Shown in pieces: positions 52,354 to 61,397 of a stretch of 64,000 nt of DNA. Numbering within the stretch: position 1 is the first letter of the stretch; every line of letters starts with the position of its first letter. The translations under genes were made by a program, and so were the position numbers. Under the pieces are notes generated by a model that was not told the origin of the DNA, made no database searches, and saw only the letters and a list, made by a program, of their open reading frames with translations. This DNA is from Pseudomonas putida W15Oct28 (GTDB taxonomy: Bacteria; Pseudomonadota; Gammaproteobacteria; Pseudomonadales; Pseudomonadaceae): the NCBI RefSeq assembly GCF_000708715.2, contig NZ_JENB01000019.1, positions 1 to 64,000 on the forward strand, written 5' to 3'.

Positions 52354-54780
52354 TCAGAATCGCCAGCGGGCGTTCGCCATCAGGTTGCGTGGTTCGCCAT
52401 AAGAGCCAGAGCTGAACGTGCCCAGGCCATCGTAGTATTTCTTGTCGAACAGGTTGTTCAGGTTCAGCCCTACGCTCAGGTGTTCATCGAAGGCGTAGTT
52501 GGCCAGCAGCCCGACCACGCCAAAGTCACGCTGGTGCGCCTTGGTGCCCAAGTCTGAATTGACCGCGTAGATGTCGCTTTGCCAAGTCATGTTGCCGCCC
52601 ACTGTCAGCTTGTTCCAGTCACCGGGCAGGCGATAGGTGGTGGCCAGCTTGAACAGGTTCATCGGCTGGTTGGTCTCGACGCGGTTGCCCTCCTTGTCGT
52701 GGGACTCGCGGTAGGTGTAGCCGCCAAAGACATTCCAGCCCGGCAGTACCTCGCCGGAAATTTCCGTCTCGATGCCACGCGTCGTGGTGCCGGCAATGGC
52801 TCGGTAGATTTCCTGCGGGCCACTGTCATCGACCAATTGCGGCGTGTTCTTCTGTTTGACCTCGAACAGTGCGGCGCTGGCGTTCAGCGCGCCGTCGTAG
52901 AACTCACCCTTGATGCCGAGTTCGTAGTTGTCGCCTTCGAGCGGGTCCAGCGAGGTGTTGCTGGCAGTTTTGTAATAGGTCTGCGGCAGGAAAATCTGCG
53001 TCCAACTGGCGTACACCGAGTACGTGTCGTTCAGGTCCAGCACCACACCGGCGTAGGGCGTGACCACGCCGGATTTCTTCGTACGGTCGCGGCCAGTGAC
53101 TTCGCCGGTCAAATCGTCGCTGCTGTCGTCCTTCTGGTTCCACCAGCTCACCCGGCTGCCGAGGATGATCGACAACGGATCATACGGCTTGAGGCGCACG
53201 GCGGCGTAGACACCGGACTGGCTCAGGCGTGACAGGCTTTCTTCGGTCTTGGCCAGGTGCGGCTTGCCATGGGGGTCGCCATCCCACTCATAGATGTTGT
53301 CGACAGCAGGGAAGCCGCGCTCGTAGGTCGGGTAGTTGAGGTGGGTGTAGGCCAGGTTGCTGCCCAGCACCAGCTCATGCTCGCGGCCGCCCAGCTGGAA
53401 CGGGCCGGTGGCGTACAGATCGAAATTGTCCTGGGTCTGGTAGCTGTCCAGGCGGTTGATGTACATCGATACGCCGCTGCCGGTGAGCGGGTCGGGCTTG
53501 CCGCCACTGGCGGAGCCGGTGACGCCACGGCGGTACGCGTACTGGTGGCTGTACGCGGCCTTGGCAACCCAGTCGTTGGCCAGCTTGTGTTCCAGCAGGC
53601 CGGTGAAGTTGTACTGGGTATTGTTCAGGTAGCTCCAGCGCGCGGCGGGGTTGAACGACCGCGAGAAGTTTGTTGCGCTGCCATCGCTGTTGAACAAAGG
53701 GATGTGCCCGAAGCTGACGCCATCGGCATTGTTGTTCTGGTAGTCGAGGCTCAGGCGCAGCAGCGTGTCTTCGCTCAGGTCGATGTCCAGGGCGCCGTAC
53801 ATCACGCGCTTGTCGGTCTTGTACCAGTCAACGAACGAGTTGGCGGTTTCGTACACCCCGACCAGGCGGCCACGGATGTTGCCGGCTTCGGTGAGCGGCC
53901 CCGAGACATCGGCCTCGGTGCGATAGCGGTCCCATGAACCGACCTCGCCGGCAACCGTCGCCTGCGCATCCTCCGTAGGCCGCTTGCGCACCAGGTTGAG
54001 CGTGGCCGATGGCGTGCCGGCGCCACTGAGCAGGCCGGTGGCGCCACGCACCACTTCGACCCGGTCATAGATCGCCATGTCGGCCAAGGTACTGGTGAAT
54101 TGCTGCGATTCGTTGGCGATTTGCGCAGGGATGCCGTCGTACTGGAAGTTCTGGATCTGGAAGCCGCGGGCGTAGAAGGTATAGCGCTCGCTGTCACGAT
54201 GGTTGCTGGAAAGCCCCGGCGTGAACTTGACCACATCGTCGATCGAGGCCAGGTGGTGATCGTTCATCACCTGGCGCGTAACCACGCTGACCGACTGCGG
54301 CGTTTCGCGCAGTGACAGGCCCAGCTTGGTTGCGGTACGGGTTTGCCCGGTGGTGTAGGCCCCTGTGTTTTCGGTGGTTTCGCCCAGGCCATTGCCCACC
54401 ACGCTGGTCGCGCCCAGCTGCACGGCATTGCCGGACTCGCTCGGGTACAGCACATAGGCGCCTTGCTCGGCAGGTGCAACGCCCAGGCCGGTGCCAGCCA
54501 GGAGTGCGGCGAAGCCCTGTTCGACGCTGTAGGTGCCTTGCAGGCCGGCACTTTGCTTGCCTGCAGTGAGCTGGCTGTCGAACGACAGCACCACCCCGGC
54601 CGCGTTGGCGAAGCGGCCGAGCACCGTGCTCAGCGGGCCGCCGCTGATGGCGTAGGTCTTCTGCGCGTTGGCTGCCTGGGCCATGGCGGCACCGGGCAGC
54701 AGCGGCGGGAGCAGGGCGAGCGAGGCGCCGAGCAAGGCAGACGTGAGTGCTTGGCGGGGTGGTGAGATAAGGCGGCGCAT
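52354..54780 (-). CDS. TonB-dependent siderophore receptor with signalling domain
   Basis: This 808-residue outer-membrane receptor has a signal peptide (cleavage near AMAQA), an N-terminal STN signalling domain (TYAISGGPLSTVLGRFANAA), the plug domain (RETPQSVSVVTRQ, GARGFQ-type region YARGFQIQNF) and a 22-strand barrel ending NARWRF. STN receptors pass a ligand signal through a FecR-like anti-sigma to an ECF sigma. Those two genes lie directly upstream, so this is a complete cell-surface signalling unit. The siderophore is unknown. Confidence 0.92.
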   Translation of the reverse strand: MRRLISPPRQALTSALLGASLALLPPLLPGAAMAQAANAQKTYAISGGPLSTVLGRFANAAGVVLSFDSQLTAGKQSAGLQGTYSVEQGFAALLAGTGLGVAPAEQGAYVLYPSESGNAVQLGATSVVGNGLGETTENTGAYTTGQTRTATKLGLSLRETPQSVSVVTRQVMNDHHLASIDDVVKFTPGLSSNHRDSERYTFYARGFQIQNFQYDGIPAQIANESQQFTSTLADMAIYDRVEVVRGATGLLSGAGTPSATLNLVRKRPTEDAQATVAGEVGSWDRYRTEADVSGPLTEAGNIRGRLVGVYETANSFVDWYKTDKRVMYGALDIDLSEDTLLRLSLDYQNNNADGVSFGHIPLFNSDGSATNFSRSFNPAARWSYLNNTQYNFTGLLEHKLANDWVAKAAYSHQYAYRRGVTGSASGGKPDPLTGSGVSMYINRLDSYQTQDNFDLYATGPFQLGGREHELVLGSNLAYTHLNYPTYERGFPAVDNIYEWDGDPHGKPHLAKTEESLSRLSQSGVYAAVRLKPYDPLSIILGSRVSWWNQKDDSSDDLTGEVTGRDRTKKSGVVTPYAGVVLDLNDTYSVYASWTQIFLPQTYYKTASNTSLDPLEGDNYELGIKGEFYDGALNASAALFEVKQKNTPQLVDDSGPQEIYRAIAGTTTRGIETEISGEVLPGWNVFGGYTYRESHDKEGNRVETNQPMNLFKLATTYRLPGDWNKLTVGGNMTWQSDIYAVNSDLGTKAHQRDFGVVGLLANYAFDEHLSVGLNLNNLFDKKYYDGLGTFSSGSYGEPRNLMANARWRF

Positions 54781-54868
54781 GCGAGCTTCCTGGGCGTAGT
54801 GTTTTCGGTGTTATTGCCAGGGAGGCGAATGGGCGAGGGCAAATCGACAATGCCCTGTGCATTTTTTT

Positions 54869-55831
54869 TCAGGCATTGCGGCTCAAGGGTTCTATGCGTG
54901 TCCAGAAGCGGGTATGGCGCACCAGCTTTACCGGCAGCGAGAGGGTAAGGGTGGACAGGGTCAGGTCAAGGTCGGTGAGCGAATAGGCGCCGGAAACCCG
55001 CAGGTGGCCGACCGCCGTGGCACAGCCCAGGTAGCCGCTGCGGTACCGCTGTAACTCTTCGAGCAGGTGATCCAGGCGCCAATCGTCCACCACCAGCTGG
55101 CCTTCGGTCCAGGCCGCGTCGGTACTGGCCAGTGGCATGCGTTGCAGGATGCCTGTGCTGTCGAACAGCAGGCCGTAGCCATTGTCCAGGCGGATTTGCT
55201 CGCCACCCGCGTTGATCGGGTTCACGACGACGGCATGCTGGTAAACGCATACGCGGGTCTGGTGGTCCTGTTGCCTGACGCCGAACCGGGTGCCCAGCGC
55301 CCTGATGTGCCCTTCGCCAGTGCTGACCATGAACGGGCGGTGATCGGCAGCGGTTTCGACAAAGATCTCCCCGGCGCGCAGCTGTAGCTGGCGGGTGTCG
55401 TTGCTGAAGGCAATGTCCACCGCACTGCCGGTGTTGAGGATCAGGCGGCTGCCGTCACTCAGCGTCACCCTGCGCTGCTCGCCGATGGCAGTGCGCACGT
55501 CGGCCAGCCACACCGGCGCATCGCGATAACCGCGCCAGCCCAGGGCGCCAAGCCCCGCGCCCAGCAGCAGCCCCTTGAGCAGCATGCGCCGCTGCAGCGC
55601 CGGGCCCTGCTGGCCGGCACGCGCCAGCACGTCATGGCCCAGTGCGCCTTGTGCCTGGTTCAGTTGTGCCTGCAACATGGCCACTCGCTGCCAGGCCCAC
55701 TGGTGCTGGGGGTCGGCCGCATGCCAGGCCTGCCAGCGTTGCTGCAGGTCCGGGTCTGCAGGGGCCTCGCCCAGCCGGGCGAACCACTGCGCAGCGGCAC
55801 TCAGTGCCTGGCGTTGGGGCAGGGGGCTCAC
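54869..55831 (-). CDS. FecR/FpvR-like anti-sigma factor
   Basis: This 320-residue inner-membrane protein has a cytosolic sigma-binding N-terminus (SAAAQWFARLGEAPADPDL, WAWQRVAMLQ), one membrane span near residues 86-100 (LLKGLLLGAGLGALGW), and a periplasmic FecR domain (GEGHIRALGTRFGVRQ, the STN contact). Its start overlaps the sigma gene stop by 4 bases. Confidence 0.9.
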   Translation of the reverse strand: MSPLPQRQALSAAAQWFARLGEAPADPDLQQRWQAWHAADPQHQWAWQRVAMLQAQLNQAQGALGHDVLARAGQQGPALQRRMLLKGLLLGAGLGALGWRGYRDAPVWLADVRTAIGEQRRVTLSDGSRLILNTGSAVDIAFSNDTRQLQLRAGEIFVETAADHRPFMVSTGEGHIRALGTRFGVRQQDHQTRVCVYQHAVVVNPINAGGEQIRLDNGYGLLFDSTGILQRMPLASTDAAWTEGQLVVDDWRLDHLLEELQRYRSGYLGCATAVGHLRVSGAYSLTDLDLTLSTLTLSLPVKLVRHTRFWTRIEPLSRNA

Positions 55832-56358
55832 TGGCCGTGTTCCAGGGCAAACAGCAAGCAGTGCTCGGTGGCGCGGGCAATGTACTTGGTGATCGAACTG
55901 ACCGATACGTCCATCTGGGCGGCGATGTCCTTGTAGCCCAGGCCACGCAGCTGCGATAACAGAAACGCCTGCTTGACCTTCTTGCCCAGGCCTTCAAGCA
56001 TCGCATCCAGTGCTTGCAGGGTTTCCACCAGCACCCAGCGTTCCTCGGGGGAAATCGCATACTGCTCGGGCTGTTCGGCCAACAGTTGCAGGTAGGCCTG
56101 CTCCAGTGCCCGGCGGCGGAAGCTGTCGATCATCACGCGCCTGGCCATGGTCACCAGAAAGTGGCGTGGCTCGCGCAGTTCACTGAGCAAAGGCTGGCTG
56201 CGGTCGGCCAGCAGTACACGCACGAACGTGTCCTGGGCCAGGTCGGCGGCTTGCTGCGAACACTGCAGGCGGCCGCGCAGCCAGTTCACCAGCCAGCCGT
56301 GGTGGTTGGCGTACAGGCCGGCCAGGCTGTGTCCGGTCGAGGGGAGGGAGTCAGGCAT
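55828..56358 (-). CDS. ECF sigma factor, FecI/FpvI type
   Basis: This 176-residue sigma-70 family ECF factor has region 2 (AADLAQDTFVRVL) and region 4 helix-turn-helix (GLGYKDIAAQMDVSVSSITKYIARA). It is first in the sigma-anti-sigma pair and should activate the receptor gene at 52354. A Fur-box-like site lies just upstream, so it is likely repressed by iron. Confidence 0.92.
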   Translation of the reverse strand: MPDSLPSTGHSLAGLYANHHGWLVNWLRGRLQCSQQAADLAQDTFVRVLLADRSQPLLSELREPRHFLVTMARRVMIDSFRRRALEQAYLQLLAEQPEQYAISPEERWVLVETLQALDAMLEGLGKKVKQAFLLSQLRGLGYKDIAAQMDVSVSSITKYIARATEHCLLFALEHGQ

Positions 56359-56371
56359 GGTGCTGTTGCGC

Positions 56372-56390
56372 GCTAATGAGAATTAGTCGC
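56372..56390. promoter_or_regulatory. Fur-box-like operator of the ECF sigma gene
   Basis: GCTAATGAGAATTAGTCGC resembles the 19-bp Fur box GATAATGATAATCATTATC and sits 14 bases upstream of the sigma gene start. Confidence 0.7.
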
Positions 56391-56486
56391 AATTTATGTC
56401 AATTGCGCACATTCAGCAATGGCCCAGCTACAAAGGTGAGGGGGAAGAGAAGTTACCCGGAACAAGCAGGGCGCGGTGACAGGTTG

Positions 56487-56511
56487 CGAAAAGGGGGCGC
56501 AACGCGCCCCC
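56487..56511 (-). terminator. Intrinsic terminator of the dioxygenase-rhodanese operon
   Basis: On the minus strand GGGGGCGC pairs with GCGCCCCC around GTT and is followed by TTTT, right after the rhodanese stop. Confidence 0.85.
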
Positions 56512-56518
56512 GGCAATC

Positions 56519-58105
56519 TCAGCTCAATACGTTGAACCCGTGGGTGCCATCCCGCTCCAGCTGGGCAATCAGCCCGAACTCCCAATCCAGGTACCCCTGC
56601 ATGGCCTCACGCGGGTTGTCAGTGCCTTCATAAGGCCGGCGATAACGGTCGGTGCGCGCCACCGCCAGGTGCGTTTCGCCGCTTTCCAGCGGCTTGCCCG
56701 CCGCAATCCACCGCGCCGTGCCGCCGTCCAGCACGTACACCGGGGTTTGCGTCAGCGCCTGCAAGTCTACCGCCGCAAAGCGCGCCAACAGGCTGCTGCC
56801 GCAGGTCAGTACATAGCGCTCGGCTACTGGTAGCTGTTCCAGCACCTGCGGCAACTGCGCGCGAATTGCCCAGTGGGCACCTGGAATATGGCGTTTCACG
56901 TAGTTGGCACTGGTGGTGAAGTCCAGCAGCACGGTGCCTGGCGTTTGCAGCCAGTCGTCCAACTGCTCGACGCCGATTTCGGTGACTGCAGGCAGTGCAG
57001 GCTGGGGGGCCTGCCAGTCGCCGGTCTCGCTGAAGTCTTGCGCCGACAGGCCATCGAGCACGGCTACCTGCCAGCCCATTTGCGCCAGCCAGGAAGCGCT
57101 CATGTTGGCCCGCACGCCATCGTCATCCACTAGCACGATTCGCGCCCCGCGCACGCTGGCGACGTGGTCGGTTTCCTGCACCAGTTGCCCGCCCGGTACA
57201 CTGCGGCTGGCCGGCAGGTGGCCGTGGGCATATTCCTCGGGGGTGCGCACGTCGAACAGGTAGGTGGTGCGTTGGGTATCGGCCTGCCAGGCGGCCAGGG
57301 CTTCGCGCTCCAGGCGCAGCACACCGGCACGGTCGGCGACATTGCGCGCGCGTTGGGCGGCGTTGGCGCGGGTGTTGTTGCTGACATCGGCGAAGCGGCG
57401 TTCCTGGCCGTGCGCCAGCGTCTGCCCGGCCAGGGTCCAGCCGATGGTGCCGTTGCGCAGGGCAGCGACGGGGTTGGGGATGCCGGCGTTGACCAGCGAC
57501 TGGGTGCCGATGATGCTGCGGGTGCGCCCAGCGCAGTTGACGATAACCTGGGTGGCGGGGCTGGGCGCCAGTTCGGCAACCCGCAGTACCAGTTCGGCAC
57601 CGGGCACACTGATGCCCCCCGGGATGCTCATGGTCTGGTATTCGTCGAAGCGACGGGCGTCGAGCACCACCACGTCGGCCTTGGCGTCCAGCAGCGCCTG
57701 CACGTGTTCAGCCGCCAATGACGGGGTATGGCGGACGCTTTCAACCAGCTCGCCGAAGGCTTTACTCGGCACGTTTACGTCACGGAACAGCTCGCCACCG
57801 GCCGCGCGCCAGCCGGCCAGCCCGCCTTCGAGCAATGCGATATCGCTGTACCCCAGCGTCAGCAGGCGTTCGGCGGCCTGGTGTGCCAGGCCTTCACCGT
57901 CGTCATACACCGTAATGGCGGTGTCACGCCGTGGCACGCGGGCGTAAATCTCCAGTTCCAGCTTGGACAAGGGGATGTTGGCAGTGAACAGGGGGTGTTC
58001 CTGGGCGAACGGGTCTTCCTCGCGCACATCGATCAGCGCCAGTTCTTCATGGGCCAGCAAGGCCCGGCGAATGTCTTGGTAGGAGCGGGTGGCAACGGTA
58101 CTCAT
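56519..58105 (-). CDS. Four-domain rhodanese-related sulfurtransferase
   Basis: This 528-residue cytosolic protein contains four rhodanese domains in tandem (about 5-105, 128-235, 262-358, 375-470). Domains 2 and 4 keep the catalytic cysteine (NCAGRTRS at Cys191 and TCGSSLLA at Cys435). Domains 1 and 3 have Asp-rich loops instead (VYDDGEG near 68, VDDDGVR near 328), so they should be structural or binding units. It overlaps the thiol dioxygenase gene by 4 bases, so the pair is co-translated. Likely role: sulfane-sulfur transfer next to thiol oxidation. Confidence 0.88.
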   Translation of the reverse strand: MSTVATRSYQDIRRALLAHEELALIDVREEDPFAQEHPLFTANIPLSKLELEIYARVPRRDTAITVYDDGEGLAHQAAERLLTLGYSDIALLEGGLAGWRAAGGELFRDVNVPSKAFGELVESVRHTPSLAAEHVQALLDAKADVVVLDARRFDEYQTMSIPGGISVPGAELVLRVAELAPSPATQVIVNCAGRTRSIIGTQSLVNAGIPNPVAALRNGTIGWTLAGQTLAHGQERRFADVSNNTRANAAQRARNVADRAGVLRLEREALAAWQADTQRTTYLFDVRTPEEYAHGHLPASRSVPGGQLVQETDHVASVRGARIVLVDDDGVRANMSASWLAQMGWQVAVLDGLSAQDFSETGDWQAPQPALPAVTEIGVEQLDDWLQTPGTVLLDFTTSANYVKRHIPGAHWAIRAQLPQVLEQLPVAERYVLTCGSSLLARFAAVDLQALTQTPVYVLDGGTARWIAAGKPLESGETHLAVARTDRYRRPYEGTDNPREAMQGYLDWEFGLIAQLERDGTHGFNVLS

Positions 58106-58710
58106 GAGGCAGGGTTCTCTTTGGACAGGTCCCAGATGTTGGGCAGAAGGCTGTTGGAATAGCCGGAAATGAACGGTTTTTCGCTGCCGTCGGGCAAGTA
58201 CACCGCACGGCTGACGGCGCCGATGTTGGCGCCGTACACGTGGATGCTGATCGACACCCGGTCGTCGAACGCGTTGCTGACTTGATGCACATCGCCGATG
58301 CGCGGCGAAACGGCCTCTACATGGCCGGGATCAAGGCGCACGGGCTCACCCGCTGGCAATAACGCGCCGTGTTCGCTACGGGCGAAGCCTTGCGAGTATT
58401 CGGCGCCGCGCAGCATGCCGATCAGGCCCCAGACCCGGTGGTCGTGGATCGGTGTCTGCTGGCCTGGCCCCCAGACGAAGCTGACGATGGAAAAGCGCTG
58501 GCGCGAATCGCAATGCAGCAAATATTGCTGGTAACGGGCCGGGTCTGGCTGCGCCAGTGCTTCGGGCAACCAGTCGTCATGGGCGACCAGGCTGCGCAGC
58601 AGGCCCTGGCCGTGGTCGAGGAGGGTGGCTTCGTCGGTTTCTTGGTCCACCAGTTGCGCAAGGGCGTCGATGAAGTGGCGCAGGCGCTCAAGGCGCAGGG
58701 GTTGGCTCAT
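58102..58710 (-). CDS. Cysteine dioxygenase-like thiol dioxygenase
   Basis: This 202-residue cupin Fe(II) enzyme matches type I cysteine dioxygenases. Metal ligands are His89 and His91 in IHDHRVWG and probably His142 in GDVHQVSN; His157 in SIHVYGAN fits the catalytic triad. The product would be cysteine sulfinate or, if it is a mercaptopropionate dioxygenase, the matching sulfinate. First gene of the operon with the rhodanese. Confidence 0.87.
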   Translation of the reverse strand: MSQPLRLERLRHFIDALAQLVDQETDEATLLDHGQGLLRSLVAHDDWLPEALAQPDPARYQQYLLHCDSRQRFSIVSFVWGPGQQTPIHDHRVWGLIGMLRGAEYSQGFARSEHGALLPAGEPVRLDPGHVEAVSPRIGDVHQVSNAFDDRVSISIHVYGANIGAVSRAVYLPDGSEKPFISGYSNSLLPNIWDLSKENPAS

Positions 58711-59014
58711 GGTTCAGGCTCGGCTGACGGTTTGGTTTAACCCTAGCAAACGCACTGAATATTCTCAAAAGTAAAAATACGAATAAGCTAATATGCAAAA
58801 GACGCATTTACAGATTGGCTGATCTGTTTTGAAATGGGTGCATGGGGAAAGCATTAGGTTATGCCCAAAACGAATTTCACGGCGCTGCGCTTAATCGATA
58901 ACTTATAAGCATTGTGCTGTTTATATTCAAAGTGAATATGCCAGCCCCCATGACCCCCACGAGACCGCACGCGCGGATCGGCCTGATGTACCCCTTCGGT
59001 ACCTGGAGACGAAC
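58711..59014. other. AT-rich divergent promoter region
   Basis: These 304 bases between the dioxygenase and the binding-protein genes are AT-rich around 58745-58800 and 58885-58940 and contain no convincing gene. They should hold divergent promoters for the organosulfur genes. Confidence 0.45.
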
Positions 59015-59950
59015 GTGCGATATCTCAAGCAATTGGCCGCTGGTGTGCTGGCCAGCTCCCTCAGCCTGGCCGCTGCCGCGCAAACCTTGGTGGTCGGTGA
59101 CCAGAGCTTCAATGCCCGTGCGGTGATGGAAGCGGCCGGGGTGCTCGACGACCTGCCGTACACCCTGGAATGGAAGCAGTTCACGGCCGGCTCGCCGGTA
59201 GCCGAGGCGCTGAACGTGGGCAGCCTGGACATCGGCCTGCTGGGCGATGCGCCGCCGTTGTTCCTTGGCGCCCTGGGCGCGCCGATCAAGGTGATTGCGG
59301 TCAGCCGGCAGAACCTGGATGGCGTGGCGATCCTGGCGCGCAAGGACTCGAACATTCACAGCCTCGAAGACCTGCGCGGCAAACGTGCGGCGATCTGGAA
59401 GGGCTCCTGGAGCCAGCAGTTGTTGTTCAGCGCGCTGGACAAGGCCGCCGTGCCGCGTGATGCCCTGGAGCTACGCTACCTCAGCGCCCTGGACGCCTCG
59501 CATGCCCTGGATGGCGGTTCGGTGGATGTGATCGCCACCTGGGAACCCTATGTCACCCAACAGGAACGCCAAGGGGCACGGGTGCTGGCCACGGCTGAAG
59601 GGCTGATCCCTGCGCAGAGTTTCGTGGTGGCCAATGCCAAGGCGGTGGAGGCCAAGCGGGCGCAGATCAGTGATTTTCTGCAGCGCCTGAAAAAGGCCCG
59701 TGACTGGACCCTCAGCGACCCGGCCCATACCGAGGCTTATGCCGATGCCTGGGCCAAACGCACCCGTGCCGACCGCGACATTGCCCGCATCTGGTTTGCC
59801 CGCGCACGTACCGATGTCGCGCCGCTGAACCCGCAGGTGATCGTGGATGCGCAGAAGACCGTGGACTTCTTTGCCGGGCTGGGGCTGATCAAGAACTACC
59901 CGGCGTCGAGCCTGTTCGATACCTCGTTCGCGGCAGCGTTCGACCACTGA
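59015..59950 (+). CDS. Sulfonate-type ABC substrate-binding protein (SsuA-like)
   Basis: This 311-residue periplasmic protein has a signal peptide (cleavage near LAAAAQ) and the SsuA/TauA-type fold: LNVGSLDIGLLGDAPPLFLG, DLRGKRAAIWKGSW, GGSVDVIATWEPYV. GTG 59015 follows TGGAGACGAAC. No ABC permease or ATPase gene is in the window; the next gene is a flavin monooxygenase. It may share another transporter. Confidence 0.86.
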   Translation: MRYLKQLAAGVLASSLSLAAAAQTLVVGDQSFNARAVMEAAGVLDDLPYTLEWKQFTAGSPVAEALNVGSLDIGLLGDAPPLFLGALGAPIKVIAVSRQNLDGVAILARKDSNIHSLEDLRGKRAAIWKGSWSQQLLFSALDKAAVPRDALELRYLSALDASHALDGGSVDVIATWEPYVTQQERQGARVLATAEGLIPAQSFVVANAKAVEAKRAQISDFLQRLKKARDWTLSDPAHTEAYADAWAKRTRADRDIARIWFARARTDVAPLNPQVIVDAQKTVDFFAGLGLIKNYPASSLFDTSFAAAFDH

Positions 59951-59963
59951 TTTTTCCTGCAGT

Positions 59964-60056
59964 GGCCCAATCGCCGGCAAGCCAGCTCCCACAGGATCAC
60001 CACAGGCCTGGGTTTAGTGGGAAACCTGTGGGAGCTGGCTTGCCGGCGATTGGGCC
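59964..60056. repeat. Inverted pair of REP elements
   Basis: GGCCCAATCGCCGGCAAGCC begins the 32-base arm at 59964-59995, which is an exact reverse complement of 60025-60056. It lies between the binding-protein and monooxygenase genes. Confidence 0.85.
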
Positions 60057-60089
60057 GGTACAGGCGACAACTGTTATGAGGAGCTGTAC

Positions 60090-61397
60090 ATGACCACCCG
60101 CAAAATCAAGCTTGGTGCCCTGACCATGGGCTGCGGCGGCCCTGGCCGGCACAACCTGTGGCTGGACCCGGAGCTGCCCGCCGACGCCAGCGTCAACATC
60201 GACTGGTACATCGACATCGCCCGCCAGGCCGAAGCGGCATTGTTCGACCTGATGTTCATCGTCGACAGCCAGTACATCACCCCTGGCTCGCCGTCTCACT
60301 ACCTCAACCGCCTGGAGCCGCTGACCCTGCTGTCGGCACTGGCCGTCACCACCCGCAACATCGGCCTGGTCGGCACCCTGACCACGTCCTACAACGAGCC
60401 CTTCAACGTCGCCCGCCGCCTGGCCTCGCTGGACCTGATCAGCAAGGGCCGGGCCGGCTGGAACGTGGTCACCAGCGGTGACGCTGGCACCGCCGGCAAC
60501 TATGGCCGTGACGAGCACTACGACTACGACACCCGTTATGCCCGTGCCCTGGAGCATGTGGCGGTGGTGCAGGGCCTGTGGCGGTCCTATGAAGATGGCG
60601 CGTTCCCGCGCAACCGCGCGACCGGGCAATTCCTTGATCCGAGCCGGATGCATGCCCTCAACCACAAGGGCGAGCACTTTTCGGTCGTCGGGCCGTTGAA
60701 CATCCAGCGTTCTCCCCAGGGCCAGCCAGTGATCTTCCAGGCCGGCGACTCACAGCAAGGGCGCGAGCTGGGTGCCGCCACGGCAGATGTCATCTTCACC
60801 CATGCCGCCAGCATCGAGCAGGGCCAGGCGTTCTACCGCGACGTGAAAGACCGCGCTGTGCGGCTGGGGCGCGACCCGGAGCAACTGCTGGTATTGCCCG
60901 GTGCCGAGATCTACGTGGGCGACACCGACGAACACGCCCGCGAGATCGAACGCCACTACCACCAGCAGGACCACAGCTTCGAGCTGGCCCTCAAGGAGTT
61001 CGGGCGCAACTTCGGCTGGCACGACTTCAGCCAGTACGAGCTTGATGCTCCGTTCCCGCAACAAAGCCTGGAGCACGCACGCAGCAGCTTCTTCACCAAC
61101 GCCAAACGTATTGCCGACCAGGCCCGGGAGCAAGGCTTCAGCCTGCGCCAGTCGGTGGAGTTCGGCCGTAAGCTGCGCCCTGGCGCCTTCGTTGGCTCGG
61201 CCGAAACGGTAGCGGCAAAAATGACCGAGTGGTTCGAGGCGCGGGCGCTGGACGGCTTCAACATCTACATCGGCCACCCCGGGCAGTTCCGCCGGTTTAC
61301 CCAGGAGGTGGTACCGCTGCTGCAGGCGCGCGGGGTGTACCGCACCGCCTACGAGGGCAGCACACTGCGCGAGAGCCTGGGCCTGGCCATTCAGTGA
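60090..61397 (+). CDS. FMN-dependent monooxygenase (NtaA/SnaA/DszA family)
   Basis: This 435-residue bacterial-luciferase-like enzyme (LLM class) uses reduced flavin and O2, and its family includes nitrilotriacetate, dibenzothiophene-sulfone and other organosulfur monooxygenases. Characteristic segments are KIKLGALTMGCGGPGRHNLW, SLDLISKGRAGWNVVTS and QAGDSQQGRELGA. GAGGAGCTGTAC precedes ATG 60090. Placed after a sulfonate-type binding protein, it probably releases sulfur from an organosulfur compound. A flavin reductase is not seen. The 3' end overlaps gspF by 7 bases. Confidence 0.86.
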   Translation: MTTRKIKLGALTMGCGGPGRHNLWLDPELPADASVNIDWYIDIARQAEAALFDLMFIVDSQYITPGSPSHYLNRLEPLTLLSALAVTTRNIGLVGTLTTSYNEPFNVARRLASLDLISKGRAGWNVVTSGDAGTAGNYGRDEHYDYDTRYARALEHVAVVQGLWRSYEDGAFPRNRATGQFLDPSRMHALNHKGEHFSVVGPLNIQRSPQGQPVIFQAGDSQQGRELGAATADVIFTHAASIEQGQAFYRDVKDRAVRLGRDPEQLLVLPGAEIYVGDTDEHAREIERHYHQQDHSFELALKEFGRNFGWHDFSQYELDAPFPQQSLEHARSSFFTNAKRIADQAREQGFSLRQSVEFGRKLRPGAFVGSAETVAAKMTEWFEARALDGFNIYIGHPGQFRRFTQEVVPLLQARGVYRTAYEGSTLRESLGLAIQ

